Assembly (NCBI GenBank): GCA_003104895.1
Contig: PQAG01000116.1
Coordinates: forward strand, 1 to 32,634
Direction of reading: 5' to 3'
Origin: Nitrosomonadales bacterium
GTDB taxonomy: Bacteria; Pseudomonadota; Gammaproteobacteria; Burkholderiales; Sulfuricellaceae
Length of the DNA: 32,634 bases
Positions within the stretch are counted from its first letter, which is position 1; each line of letters starts with the position of its first letter. This document shows, in pieces, positions 15,025 through 23,305 of this stretch. The notes beneath the pieces were generated by a model that was not told the DNA's origin, ran no database searches, and saw only the letters and a list, made by a program, of their open reading frames with translations. Made by a program: the position numbers and the translations under genes.

Positions 15025-15432
15025 ATGACTGAAAGCACGGGAGGTATCGAAATGGAAGAAGACATGTCCGGTACCGTAAAGAAATTTGCCTTCATCAATC
15101 GCAAGGCGCCATATGGAACGATTTACGCGCTTGAATCGCTGGAAGTTGTGCTGATCAGCGCTGCTTTCGATCAGGACGTGAGCCTGGTGTTTGCGGATGA
15201 CGGTGTATACCAGCTGAAAAAGGGCCAGGCAACCAAGGCAGTGGGAATGAAGAACTTTTCTCCCACCTATCGCGCTCTGGAAGGATATGACATCGAGAAA
15301 TTGTATGTCGAGAAAGAGTCCATGGAAGCCCGCGGCCTGACCACCGACGATCTGATCGTCGACGTGGAGGTGCTGGATGCTGCCGAAATGGCTGCGCTGC
15401 TCGAAGAGCAAGACGTGGTTCTGAGTTTCTAG
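15025..15432 (+). CDS. dsrF: DsrF, structural subunit of the DsrEFH sulfurtransferase
   Basis: The protein has 135 residues from the ATG with GGGAG upstream. An internal ATG at 15064 (MSGTVKKF) would align better with the Allochromatium N-terminus, so the first 13 residues may be an extension. The diagnostic block is FINRKAPYGTIYALESLEVVL, followed by GMKNFSPTYRALEGYD. There is no cysteine in the protein, so it would be structural in the DsrE2F2H2 hexamer. Confidence 0.93.
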   Translation: MTESTGGIEMEEDMSGTVKKFAFINRKAPYGTIYALESLEVVLISAAFDQDVSLVFADDGVYQLKKGQATKAVGMKNFSPTYRALEGYDIEKLYVEKESMEARGLTTDDLIVDVEVLDAAEMAALLEEQDVVLSF

Positions 15433-15445
15433 GAAGGGGATGCAG

Positions 15446-15745
15446 ATGTTGCACATCGTGAATAAATCGCCGCTGGACAGGAACGCTCTAGACAGCGCTA
15501 TGCGTATGGCCAAACCGGGAAGCACCATTCTTCTGATCGAAGATGGTGTATATGCCGTGACCAAGGGCAACAAAGCCGAGGGTCAAATTAAAGAGGCCAT
15601 GAAAAACTGCTCCGTATGCGCGCTCTGGCCGGATCTGGAAGCACGCGGCATGCAGGATACCGTGATTGACGGTGTTAAGCAGGTGGACTACAACGGTTTC
15701 GTGGATCTGGTGGCAGAAAGCAAATCCGTGATGTCTTGGTTGTAA
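15446..15745 (+). CDS. dsrH: DsrH, small subunit of the DsrEFH sulfurtransferase
   Basis: I prefer the ATG at 15446 (99 residues) over the one at 15440 because GGAAGGGG ends immediately before 15440, leaving proper spacing only for the later start. The N-terminus MLHIVNKSPLDRN is typical of DsrH/TusB. In Allochromatium a cysteine occurs at about position 20; the matching position here appears to be alanine, while two cysteines lie mid-protein (NCSVCALWPDL). It completes the dsrEFH trio. Confidence 0.92.
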   Translation: MLHIVNKSPLDRNALDSAMRMAKPGSTILLIEDGVYAVTKGNKAEGQIKEAMKNCSVCALWPDLEARGMQDTVIDGVKQVDYNGFVDLVAESKSVMSWL

Positions 15746-15778
15746 TTGCAACGCTTTTTGATTATTTAGGAGAAACAC

Positions 15779-16111
15779 ATGGGCTTCGAAATTAACGGTA
15801 AGACTTACGAAACAGACGAAGAAGGTTACCTGGTTAACCTGGCTGAGTGGGACGAAGAAGCAGCCAAGTATCTGGCAATTGAAGAAAAAGTCGAGATGAC
15901 TGACCAGCACTGGGAAGTGATCAACTTCCTGCGCGAGTACTACAACGACTATCAGATCGCTCCTGCTGTGCGCGTTCTGACCAAGGCCATCGGCAAGAAA
16001 CTCGGGCCTGAGAAAGGTAACAGCAAGTATCTGTATGAACTGTTCCCTTATGGCCCGGCCAAGCAAGCCTGTAAGATTGCCGGCCTGCCCAAGCCTACCG
16101 GCTGTATCTAA
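15779..16111 (+). CDS. dsrC: DsrC, two-cysteine sulfur carrier
   Basis: The protein has 110 residues, with AGGAG before the ATG. The C-terminal arm reads QACKIAGLPKPTGCI, containing both conserved cysteines, Cys98 and the penultimate Cys109. These form the trisulfide that links DsrEFH, DsrMKJOP and DsrAB. This is the bona fide DsrC; compare the cysteine-poor paralogue at 10573-10905. A strong stem-loop follows the gene, consistent with a separately stabilised, abundant message. Confidence 0.97.
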   Translation: MGFEINGKTYETDEEGYLVNLAEWDEEAAKYLAIEEKVEMTDQHWEVINFLREYYNDYQIAPAVRVLTKAIGKKLGPEKGNSKYLYELFPYGPAKQACKIAGLPKPTGCI

Positions 16112-16124
16112 GACGTTTGAAACA

Positions 16125-16175
16125 AGGCGGATGCTGCACCGTGTCCAGAATTACTGGTCACGGTGCGTGACGCCT
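16125..16175 (+). other. Stem-loop downstream of dsrC
   Basis: GCACCGTG (16136-16143) pairs with CACGGTGC (16159-16166). Inside, after a T/T mismatch, CCAG (16145-16148) pairs with CTGG (16154-16157) around an AATTA loop. Outside, AGGCG (16125-16129) and CGCCT (16171-16175) add five pairs across an internal loop. No U-tract follows. It is suited to 3'-end protection of dsrC mRNA or partial termination before dsrM. Confidence 0.65.
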
Positions 16176-16236
16176 CTCAAGAATAATTGCGGCGAGCGCT
16201 TGCTTGCCGTTTGTATGCTACTTCCAGGGGATGTAC

Positions 16237-16989
16237 ATGTCGTTTCTGACCGTACTGTTTGCGTGCATGTTTTATGCCGCCGCCGCAATGCTGGTGGTCG
16301 GGCTGATCATTAAAATCCGCTGCTATGCCCGCACGCCAGCACCTTTGAAGATTCCTACCACGCCAGCACCCACAACCTTCATCGGTGTGAGGCTCCGCAT
16401 GCTGCGCGAGGTAACCATGTTTGAAAGCCTGTTCAAATCCAACAAGTGGATTTGGCTATTTGGCTTTATGTTCCATGTGTCGCTGTTGCTGGTGACTCTG
16501 CGCCATCTGCGCTACTTTACTGAACCGGTTTGGTTCTGGGTGGATATGGTACAGCCGTTCGGGATTTACGCCGGATTCGCCATGGTTGCCGGCCTGAGCG
16601 GATTGTGGGCGCGCCGCTTTCTGGTCGATCGGGTGCGTTATATCTCGACGCCATCGGATCACCTGATGCTGGCACTCCTTGTTGCCATCGGGCTTACCGG
16701 GCTCGGCATGAAATTCGTCGCCCATACCGACATTGTTGCCGTCAAGGCTTTCATTCTCGGCCTGATGGTGTTTGACCTGCAGCCCATGCCGGCCGATCCG
16801 GTGCTGCTGGTACATCTCACACTTGTAGCCGTGCTGATGGCAATTTTTCCGATCAGCAAGCTGTTGCATGCGCCAGGCATATTTTTCAGCCCGACCCGCA
16901 ATCAGATCGATGATTCTCGTGATCGCCGCCATCTGTCTCCCTGGGCGGCCAAACTTGAATCCGGTGCGCAGACAAGCCCTGATGCGTAG
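16237..16989 (+). CDS. dsrM: DsrM, membrane cytochrome b subunit (NarI-like)
   Basis: The ATG at 16237 is chosen because GGGG lies 6 bases upstream; the track starts earlier at a TTG. The protein has 250 residues with about six hydrophobic helices, beginning SFLTVLFACMFYAAAAMLVVG. Haem-b candidate histidines lie in GFMFHVSLLLVTLRHLRYF and LLVHLTLVAVL. DsrM passes electrons between the quinone pool and DsrK in the DsrMKJOP complex. The C-terminus is cytoplasmic and charged. It is followed by dsrK after 62 bases. Confidence 0.95.
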   Translation: MSFLTVLFACMFYAAAAMLVVGLIIKIRCYARTPAPLKIPTTPAPTTFIGVRLRMLREVTMFESLFKSNKWIWLFGFMFHVSLLLVTLRHLRYFTEPVWFWVDMVQPFGIYAGFAMVAGLSGLWARRFLVDRVRYISTPSDHLMLALLVAIGLTGLGMKFVAHTDIVAVKAFILGLMVFDLQPMPADPVLLVHLTLVAVLMAIFPISKLLHAPGIFFSPTRNQIDDSRDRRHLSPWAAKLESGAQTSPDA

Positions 16990-17051
16990 CATATTTTTGG
17001 CGCAAATCTGTAAAAGTTACTGGCGTAAATTAAAAGTTAGCAGGAGGAATA

Positions 17052-18617
17052 GTGGCTGCTCCACAATTTGAGGTACCCAAGCTCACGGGATATATCGACG
17101 TCCCGGCGATCAAGCCGGGCGCATCTGCGCATGTTAAGTCGTTCCCGGCTGCCGCGCCTATTCAGGAAGCGATTGGGTTCCCCGGTCAACTGGTTGATGA
17201 TTGGCACGACAAGGCAATCGCAAAGATGGGCGACCTGCTGGGCAGATACCGTTCGTTGCAGGTCTTCATGGATGCCTGCGTGCATTGCGGCGCCTGTACC
17301 GACAAGTGCCACTACTTCATCGGTACGGCTGATCCAAAAAACATGCCGGTAGCACGCCAGGAATTGATGCGCAAGGTTTATCGCCGTCATTTCACTTTTG
17401 CAGGCAAGTATTTTCCCTCGCTGGTGGGTGCTATTGATCTGACCAAGGAAGTGCTGGACGACTGGTACAGCTATTACTACCAGTGTTCCGAGTGCCGCCG
17501 CTGCTCGGTTTATTGTCCCTATGGCATTGATACCGCAGAAGTCACCATGGCCGGGCGCGAAATTCTGGATACCGTTGGCATTGGCCAGAAGTACACCAAT
17601 GAGATCATGGGCAAGTTGCATCGCATCGGCAATAACCTGGGTCTGCCCGGGCCGGCGCTGGAAGACACGCTGCAGGGGCTGGAAGAGGATATTTTCGACG
17701 CGACCGGCGTGCCAGTAAAGCTGCCGCTTGACCTCGAAGGTGCCGAGATCATGCTGGTGACTCCGTCAGCGGACTTCTTCTCAGAGCCGCACGTGGAAAG
17801 CCTGATCGGCTACGCCAAGGTGTTCCATGCCGCCGGTGTCAAGTGGACGCTAAGCTCGAAGGCGTCTGAGGCCGGCAATTTTGGCATGTTCATCGGCAGC
17901 TATGAAAACATGCGCCGTGCCGCGATGCGGATTCGCGATGCGGCGCTGGATCTGGGTGTGAAGCGCATTGTCGTGGGGGAATGCGGCCATGCATGGCGCG
18001 TTGCCTATAGCTTCTGGAATACGCTGACCGGCGTCGGCCATGGCGGCAATGATCCGTTTGCACGGCAATTGCAGCAGCAGCTCGACCCGAATTATCCGGC
18101 ACCGCAGCATATCTGCGAATATACGCATGACCTGATCCAGCAGGGCAAACTGAAATTCGACAAGTCGCTCAACGATCATCGCGTGATCACATTCCACGAT
18201 TCCTGCAACGTGGCGCGCGGCTCGCGCATGGGTGACATTCCGGGAGGACAGTTCACCATCCCGCGCGACATTATCAGGGCAGTAGCCAGCAACTTCCACG
18301 ATATGCAGGAAGGCACTATTCATGAAGCCACCTTCTGCTGTGGCGGTGGTGGCGGGCTACTGACTGACGACCTGATGGAAGTTCGCGTCAAGGGTGCGTT
18401 GCCGCGGATGGAAGCCCTCAATAACGTGGTGCAGGAGAAGCAGGTCAACTTCCTTGCCCTGATCTGCGCGATCTGCAAGGCACAGTTCACCAAGGTGGTC
18501 CCGTATTACGGTTTTGACATGAGCATGGTGGGTGGCGTGCACCAGCTTGTGTCAACAGCAATCCAGCTCGAAGTGCCGGAAGACGCTGGCGAAGAAACTG
18601 AAGCAACAGACGATTAG
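17052..18617 (+). CDS. dsrK: DsrK, HdrD-like iron-sulfur subunit
   Basis: The protein has 521 residues from a GTG start with a strong CAGGAGG five bases earlier. Two [4Fe-4S] motifs are present: CVHCGACTDKC (Cys76, 79, 82, 86) and CSECRRCSVYCP (Cys145, 148, 151, 155). These are followed by heterodisulfide-reductase-type cysteine regions (GECGHAWR, FHDSCNVARGSR, TFCCGGGGGLL, ICAICKAQF) that bind a noncubane cluster. It is the predicted catalytic site acting on DsrC and is held at the membrane by DsrM. Confidence 0.96.
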   Translation: MAAPQFEVPKLTGYIDVPAIKPGASAHVKSFPAAAPIQEAIGFPGQLVDDWHDKAIAKMGDLLGRYRSLQVFMDACVHCGACTDKCHYFIGTADPKNMPVARQELMRKVYRRHFTFAGKYFPSLVGAIDLTKEVLDDWYSYYYQCSECRRCSVYCPYGIDTAEVTMAGREILDTVGIGQKYTNEIMGKLHRIGNNLGLPGPALEDTLQGLEEDIFDATGVPVKLPLDLEGAEIMLVTPSADFFSEPHVESLIGYAKVFHAAGVKWTLSSKASEAGNFGMFIGSYENMRRAAMRIRDAALDLGVKRIVVGECGHAWRVAYSFWNTLTGVGHGGNDPFARQLQQQLDPNYPAPQHICEYTHDLIQQGKLKFDKSLNDHRVITFHDSCNVARGSRMGDIPGGQFTIPRDIIRAVASNFHDMQEGTIHEATFCCGGGGGLLTDDLMEVRVKGALPRMEALNNVVQEKQVNFLALICAICKAQFTKVVPYYGFDMSMVGGVHQLVSTAIQLEVPEDAGEETEATDD

Positions 18618-18686
18618 TAACCTAAAACACTGTCGGCGCATATATAAACGCCGCGGCCTGAAATTTGTAGATAGGAGATTGCATAC

Positions 18687-20693
18687 ATGTCAGCCTCATC
18701 CGAAGAAATGAAAAGCACCAACCTGACCTTCCGCCGCTTCAAGGACGGACAGAACAACAGTGACTGGCGTCAGCTGCAGGACAAAATTTTCCAGGCAGGC
18801 TGGACCCACAAATGCCCGGAATACGTCCTGTCCACCCCCCCCTGCCAGGGCAGCTGCCCAGCCGGCGAGGATATTCGCGGCTACCTCGACATCGCGCGCG
18901 GCGTGGAAAAGCCGCCCAAGGACAGCAACTGGCAAACTTACGCATTCCAGCGTATTACCCAGGCCAACCCTTTCCCCTCCGTGATGGGCCGAGTTTGCCC
19001 GGCTCCATGCGAAAGCGGCTGCAACCGCAATCAGGTTGATGACTTCGTGGGCATCAACTCGGTGGAACACTTCGTTGGTGATTATGCGATTGCCAACAAG
19101 CTGGCCCTGCCCCAGGCCGGTGCAAGCACCGGCAAGAAGGTCGCCCTGATCGGCGGCGGCCCTGCCTCCCTGTCCGCAGCCTACCAGTTGCGCCTGAAAG
19201 GCCACGCCTGCACCATTTTTGACGACCATGCCCAACTCGGCGGCATGATGCGCTACGGCATCCCCGGCTTCCGTACCCCGCGCAACGTGCTCGACGCGGA
19301 AATCCAGCGCATTCTGGATCTGGGCGTGGAAGTCAAACTCAATACCCGCATCGGCGTGGATGTCACGCTGGAACAGCTGGAAAAGGAATACGACGCGATT
19401 TTCCTCGGCATGGGCGCGCAATCCGGCCGCATGCTCCCGGTGCCCGGCTTCGATGCCGCCAACTGCGTGAACGCCATGGCCTTCCTGCGAGCCTTCAACG
19501 ATGGCCGCCTGCAGCACGTCGGCAAGCGCGTGGTGGTGATCGGCGGTGGCGACACCTCGATTGACGTTGCCACTGTTGCGCGCCGTCTTGGCAACATTAC
19601 AGTTGCGACTGAAAAAGATCGCCCCGAGCACATCATTGCCGGCCAGGTGGCGCATGATGTGGCAGCCGTATCCGCCCGCGAAGGCGCCGAGGTTATTCTG
19701 GTTTCCCGTGCCACCATCGACAAGATGAACGCCAACAAGCACGAAATCGAGCAGGCGCTGGCCGAAGGCATCGAAATCGTAGGCGGCGTGACCCCGATTT
19801 CCGTGGTCAAGGGCGCTGATGGCCGTGCCACCGCGCTGCGCGTTGCCGAATTCGAAGTGGTCAAGGGCGAAACCATCATCAAGGCCGGCACCGAGCGTGA
19901 TATCGCCGGCGATCTGATCGTTTCCGCAATCGGCCAGGCAGTGGACTTTACCGGCTTCGACGGTTTCGACAACGGCAAGGGCCTGATCAACGCCAACAAG
20001 AACTACGAAGTGCCGAACAAAAAAGGCTACTTCGTCGGTGGCGACGTGATCCGTCCGCACCTGCTGACCACCGCCATCGGCCATGGTTCCATCGCTGCCG
20101 AGAGCATCGACGTTTACCTCAAGGGCGAAGAGCAGGACAAGCGACCCAAGATCGACGTTCATCACTGGGATCTGGTGCGCAAGCTGATCGAAACCGAACA
20201 TGCCCCCGCGGAATTCAAGACCGCCGCCAAGGATGAAGTCATCAAGGCGGAAGGCTATGCCAAGGAAATCGATCTGGGCGTGCGCGGTACTTCCGCAGCC
20301 AAATTCGCGGTGCATAACTTTGAGGACCGTTCCGACAAGTATGTGATTCCTTCCAACGAGCTGTTCCTTGGCCACTTCCCATTCGTGCCGCGCAACAAGC
20401 GTGAACACATCACGCTGAATGCTGAACAGGCGTTGGGCCACTTCGAAGAGCGCCTGATGAAGCTCGACGACAAGCAGGTCGTGGCGGAAGCCAAGCGCTG
20501 CATGAGCTGCGGCCTGTGCTTCGAATGCGACAACTGCGTGGTGTACTGCCCGCAAACCGCCGTGTTCAAGGTCAAGCGCACCGATTCCACCACCGGCCGT
20601 TATGTCGATACCGACTACTCCAAGTGCATCGGCTGCCATATCTGCGCCGACGTGTGCCCGACCGGCTATATCAAAATGGGTATGGGTGATTAA
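18687..20693 (+). CDS. dsrL: DsrL, NAD(P)H:acceptor oxidoreductase (iron-sulfur flavoprotein)
   Basis: The protein has 668 residues. The N-terminal cysteine-rich GltD-like domain has Cys43, 53, 57 and Cys104, 108, 112. An FAD site ALIGGGPASLSAAYQL begins near residue 153, and an NAD(P) site VVVIGGGDTSIDVATVARRLG lies near 282-302. The C-terminal ferredoxin domain holds CMSCGLCFECDNCVVYCP (from Cys605) and CIGCHICADVCP (from Cys647). DsrL interacts with DsrAB and passes its electrons to NAD(P)+ during sulfur oxidation. By eye its codons are more strongly C-ending than those of dsrK or dsrO. The 647-aa reverse frame is a shadow. Confidence 0.96.
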   Translation: MSASSEEMKSTNLTFRRFKDGQNNSDWRQLQDKIFQAGWTHKCPEYVLSTPPCQGSCPAGEDIRGYLDIARGVEKPPKDSNWQTYAFQRITQANPFPSVMGRVCPAPCESGCNRNQVDDFVGINSVEHFVGDYAIANKLALPQAGASTGKKVALIGGGPASLSAAYQLRLKGHACTIFDDHAQLGGMMRYGIPGFRTPRNVLDAEIQRILDLGVEVKLNTRIGVDVTLEQLEKEYDAIFLGMGAQSGRMLPVPGFDAANCVNAMAFLRAFNDGRLQHVGKRVVVIGGGDTSIDVATVARRLGNITVATEKDRPEHIIAGQVAHDVAAVSAREGAEVILVSRATIDKMNANKHEIEQALAEGIEIVGGVTPISVVKGADGRATALRVAEFEVVKGETIIKAGTERDIAGDLIVSAIGQAVDFTGFDGFDNGKGLINANKNYEVPNKKGYFVGGDVIRPHLLTTAIGHGSIAAESIDVYLKGEEQDKRPKIDVHHWDLVRKLIETEHAPAEFKTAAKDEVIKAEGYAKEIDLGVRGTSAAKFAVHNFEDRSDKYVIPSNELFLGHFPFVPRNKREHITLNAEQALGHFEERLMKLDDKQVVAEAKRCMSCGLCFECDNCVVYCPQTAVFKVKRTDSTTGRYVDTDYSKCIGCHICADVCPTGYIKMGMGD

Positions 20694-20696
20694 ACA

Positions 20697-21224
20697 ATGG
20701 TCAGCCTGGCAAAATTGCGCGAGATGCTGAACTGGCAGCGGGGGGCCGCGCTGGCCGCCCTGCTGGCGGTCGGCGCCTTCGCGGCGTCATCGGCGGGTGC
20801 ACATGAGGGGTCGGCAACGGGGCGCGTGACCAAGCCTGTTCATGCGGAGGCCTCGGGCGATAAGTGCGTGAGGGATACCGCGTACATGAAGCGGCACCAC
20901 ATGGACGAGCTCAAGCATCAGCGCAACGAAACCATGCGCAAAGGCATCCGTACCACAGAAATGAGCCTGCAGGGTTGCGTAAACTGTCACGCTGACAAGA
21001 AGACCAACAGCGTGCTGGGCAAGGAAGGGTTCTGCCAGAGCTGCCATGCTTATGCAGCGGTGAAGCTCGACTGCTTCGAATGCCATGCGAGCAAGCCCAA
21101 GGCAATTACGGCGCTTCATCCCATGGCTAGCCAAGGTGTAAAAGCAGGTTCCGAAGCTGATATGGCAGCGAAAATGCACCCTGGCTCTGTAGAACCCAAT
21201 ACCACAGGCGGGGCAAGTAAATGA
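20697..21224 (+). CDS. dsrJ: DsrJ, periplasmic triheme cytochrome c
   Basis: The protein has 175 residues. The N-terminus is a signal/anchor (AALAALLAVGAFAASSAGA, about 17-35). Three CxxCH haem sites follow: CVNCH (94-98), CQSCH (113-117) and CFECH (126-130). An upstream Cys57 in GDKCVRDT matches the cysteine proposed as an unusual haem ligand in Allochromatium DsrJ, and HHMDELKHQR is typical. It is the periplasmic subunit of DsrMKJOP. It starts three bases after dsrL and overlaps dsrO by four bases. Confidence 0.95.
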   Translation: MVSLAKLREMLNWQRGAALAALLAVGAFAASSAGAHEGSATGRVTKPVHAEASGDKCVRDTAYMKRHHMDELKHQRNETMRKGIRTTEMSLQGCVNCHADKKTNSVLGKEGFCQSCHAYAAVKLDCFECHASKPKAITALHPMASQGVKAGSEADMAAKMHPGSVEPNTTGGASK

Positions 21225-21982
21225 GTAACAATGTGGACAAAACCCCTGACAGCAAGTCACACGACAGCAGCCGCCGTCAGTTTATCGGTTACGGTGCTGC
21301 AGCCATGGCGGGGCTGGCGATTGCGCCCGGCATTACACTGTTCGATCTGGCCCATGGACGTGCGCCCGAAGAAGCAGCTTCCAGCAAAGTACGCTGGGGC
21401 ATGCTGATCGACAGCGGGAAGTGCGCAACCGGATGCAATGATTGTGTGTCGGCATGTGGCAAGGAAAATGGCTTCTCCGGCTCCAGAGAAACCGATTCAC
21501 AGTGGATTCGCAAAGTTGAAATCAAGGACCTGCGTAATGGGCAATCGCATAGCCTGCCCATGATGTGCCAGCATTGCGAGCATCCGCCTTGCGTCGATGT
21601 CTGTCCGACAGGGGCTTCCTTCAAGCGTGCCGACGGCATCGTGCTGGTGGATCGGCATATCTGCATCGGCTGCCGTTATTGCATGATGGCGTGCCCGTAC
21701 AAAGCCCGGTCTTTTGTGCATGAGGAGTTGCAGGATCAGAATCCGGACGTGCCACGCGGCAAGGGATGTGTTGAGGCTTGCACCCTTTGCGTGCACCGAG
21801 TTGACCGCGGCGGGCAACCCGCTTGTGCCGATGCCTGTTCTGCTGCCGGGCATAACGCGATCCTGTTTGGTGATCTGAACGATCCGAACAGCGAAATTTC
21901 CAAACGTGTTGCGACGCTTGCAACGACTCAGGTGCGTGGGGATCTGGGGCTTAATGTTGGCGTTCGTTATCAGGGAATCTAA
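21221..21982 (+). CDS. dsrO: DsrO, Tat-exported iron-sulfur protein
   Basis: The protein has 253 residues. A twin-arginine signal (SSRRQFIGYGAAAMAGLAIA, about 17-36) sends the folded protein to the periplasm. Ferredoxin-like motifs are CATGCNDCVSAC (68-79), CQHCEHPPCVDVCP (116-129), CIGCRYCMMACP (148-159), and CVEACTLC with CADAC (183-206). It passes electrons between DsrJ and DsrP. It overlaps dsrJ (ATGA) and is six bases before dsrP. Confidence 0.96.
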   Translation: MSNNVDKTPDSKSHDSSRRQFIGYGAAAMAGLAIAPGITLFDLAHGRAPEEAASSKVRWGMLIDSGKCATGCNDCVSACGKENGFSGSRETDSQWIRKVEIKDLRNGQSHSLPMMCQHCEHPPCVDVCPTGASFKRADGIVLVDRHICIGCRYCMMACPYKARSFVHEELQDQNPDVPRGKGCVEACTLCVHRVDRGGQPACADACSAAGHNAILFGDLNDPNSEISKRVATLATTQVRGDLGLNVGVRYQGI

Positions 21983-21987
21983 GCGAC

Positions 21988-23190
21988 ATGAATATTGATG
22001 CATTTCGTAAAATTGAGGAGCGTGCGTTTTATGCGCTCGCCGCGTTGCTTGGTCTGGTAGTCCTGATCGGTCTGGGAGCTGCGCACTACATGGAGACTCA
22101 CGGCCACGTCGTGACCGGGATGACCAACCAGATTGTGTGGGGTTTGCCTCATGTCTTTGCGGTATTCATGATTGTGGCTGCGTCGGGCGTGCTCAATGTG
22201 GCCTCGATCGGCTCAGTGTTTGGCAAACCTGTCTACAAGGCACGCGCGCCGCTCTCTGCTCTGCTGGCAATTGCCTTGCTGGCAGGCGGGCTCACTGTGC
22301 TGATGCTTGATCTGGGGCGCCCGGACCGCTTGATCGTGGCAATGACGCATTTCAATTTCAAGTCGATTTTTGCGCTGAATGTGATCCTGTATACCGGATT
22401 TTTTGCCATCGTCGCGGCTTATATCTGGACTATGATGGATAGAAAAGTAAAAGGTTTTTCCAAGTATGCCGGTTTTTCCGCCTTCATCTGGCGTCTGGCA
22501 CTAACCACAGCAACCGGATCAATCTTCGGCTTCCTGGTGGCGCGGCAGGCATACAGTTCTGCAATTCTGGCCCCGATGTTCATCATCATGTCGTTTTCCT
22601 ACGGCTTGGCGGTGTTTATTGTGGTTCAGTCGTTCATGTATGCATGGAACGGTCTGACGCTGGATGAGGCTATTCTGCGCCGCATGAAGAATTTGCTTGC
22701 GACATTTGTGGGCGCGGTATTTTATTTCACCATCGTTTATCACATGACCAACCTGTATTTCGCAAAGCAGTGGGATTTCGAGCGTTTCATCCTGCTGGAT
22801 GGCGGCATTTTCACCACGCTGTTCTGGGTAGGCCAGATTGCAATCGGCACGCTGATCCCGCTGGCCATGCTGCTGCACCCGACTCTGGGCATTAACAGCA
22901 AGAGCGTGCTGTTTTCTGCCCTTCTGATCATTCTTGGCGGCTTCGCCCAGCTGTATGTGATCATCATTGGCGGCCAAGCCTTCCCGCTGAGTATTTTCCC
23001 CGGCATGCAGGAAACCAGCACCTTTTTTGATGGCGCGATTCACCACTACAATCCATCACTTCCGGAATTTCTGCTTGGTTTGGGCGGGATTGGTATTGCG
23101 CTGCTGATTACCACCATCGCGGTTCGGATTCTGCATTTCGTGCCACAGGATGATTTTCATCATGTCAGCAAGGATGCCCTGACAGACTAA
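21988..23190 (+). CDS. dsrP: DsrP, NrfD/PsrC-type integral membrane quinone subunit
   Basis: The protein has 400 residues with about ten hydrophobic helices, starting near FYALAALLGLVVLIGLGAA. The NrfD-like region LMLDLGRPDRLIVAMTHFNFKSIF lies near 105-130. It is a quinone-interacting membrane subunit that couples periplasmic DsrO/DsrJ to the membrane pool. The C-terminus is cytoplasmic (HFVPQDDFHHVSKDAL). A large imperfect stem-loop separates it from dsrN. Confidence 0.95.
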   Translation: MNIDAFRKIEERAFYALAALLGLVVLIGLGAAHYMETHGHVVTGMTNQIVWGLPHVFAVFMIVAASGVLNVASIGSVFGKPVYKARAPLSALLAIALLAGGLTVLMLDLGRPDRLIVAMTHFNFKSIFALNVILYTGFFAIVAAYIWTMMDRKVKGFSKYAGFSAFIWRLALTTATGSIFGFLVARQAYSSAILAPMFIIMSFSYGLAVFIVVQSFMYAWNGLTLDEAILRRMKNLLATFVGAVFYFTIVYHMTNLYFAKQWDFERFILLDGGIFTTLFWVGQIAIGTLIPLAMLLHPTLGINSKSVLFSALLIILGGFAQLYVIIIGGQAFPLSIFPGMQETSTFFDGAIHHYNPSLPEFLLGLGGIGIALLITTIAVRILHFVPQDDFHHVSKDALTD

Positions 23191-23211
23191 ATACGCCGAA
23201 CTTACAGCCCT

Positions 23212-23278
23212 ACCCGAAGCATGCCAAAGGCTGAGGCGCTATATGAATAGCCTCGATTTGCCGCTGGCAGCTTCGGGT
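23212..23278 (+). other. Long imperfect stem-loop between dsrP and dsrN
   Basis: ACCCGAAGC (23212-23220) pairs with GCTTCGGGT (23270-23278). After one bulged A, TGCCA (23222-23226) pairs with TGGCA (23265-23269), making a 14-bp outer stem. An inner hairpin GAGGC/GCCTC (about 23233-23254) is possible. A TAATCTTTTC stretch follows. It may be a partial terminator or structured leader for dsrN, whose own ribosome site is weak. Confidence 0.6.
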
Positions 23279-23305
23279 TAATCTTTTCTGGACTCTGTTG
23301 CATCC

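Noticed and set aside
18634-18653. CGGCG/CGCCG hairpin between dsrK and dsrL
   Set aside because: Five base pairs with a 10-base loop is too weak to call.
18696-20639. 647-aa minus-strand open frame
   Set aside because: It is the exact antisense shadow of dsrL, caused by high GC at third codon positions.
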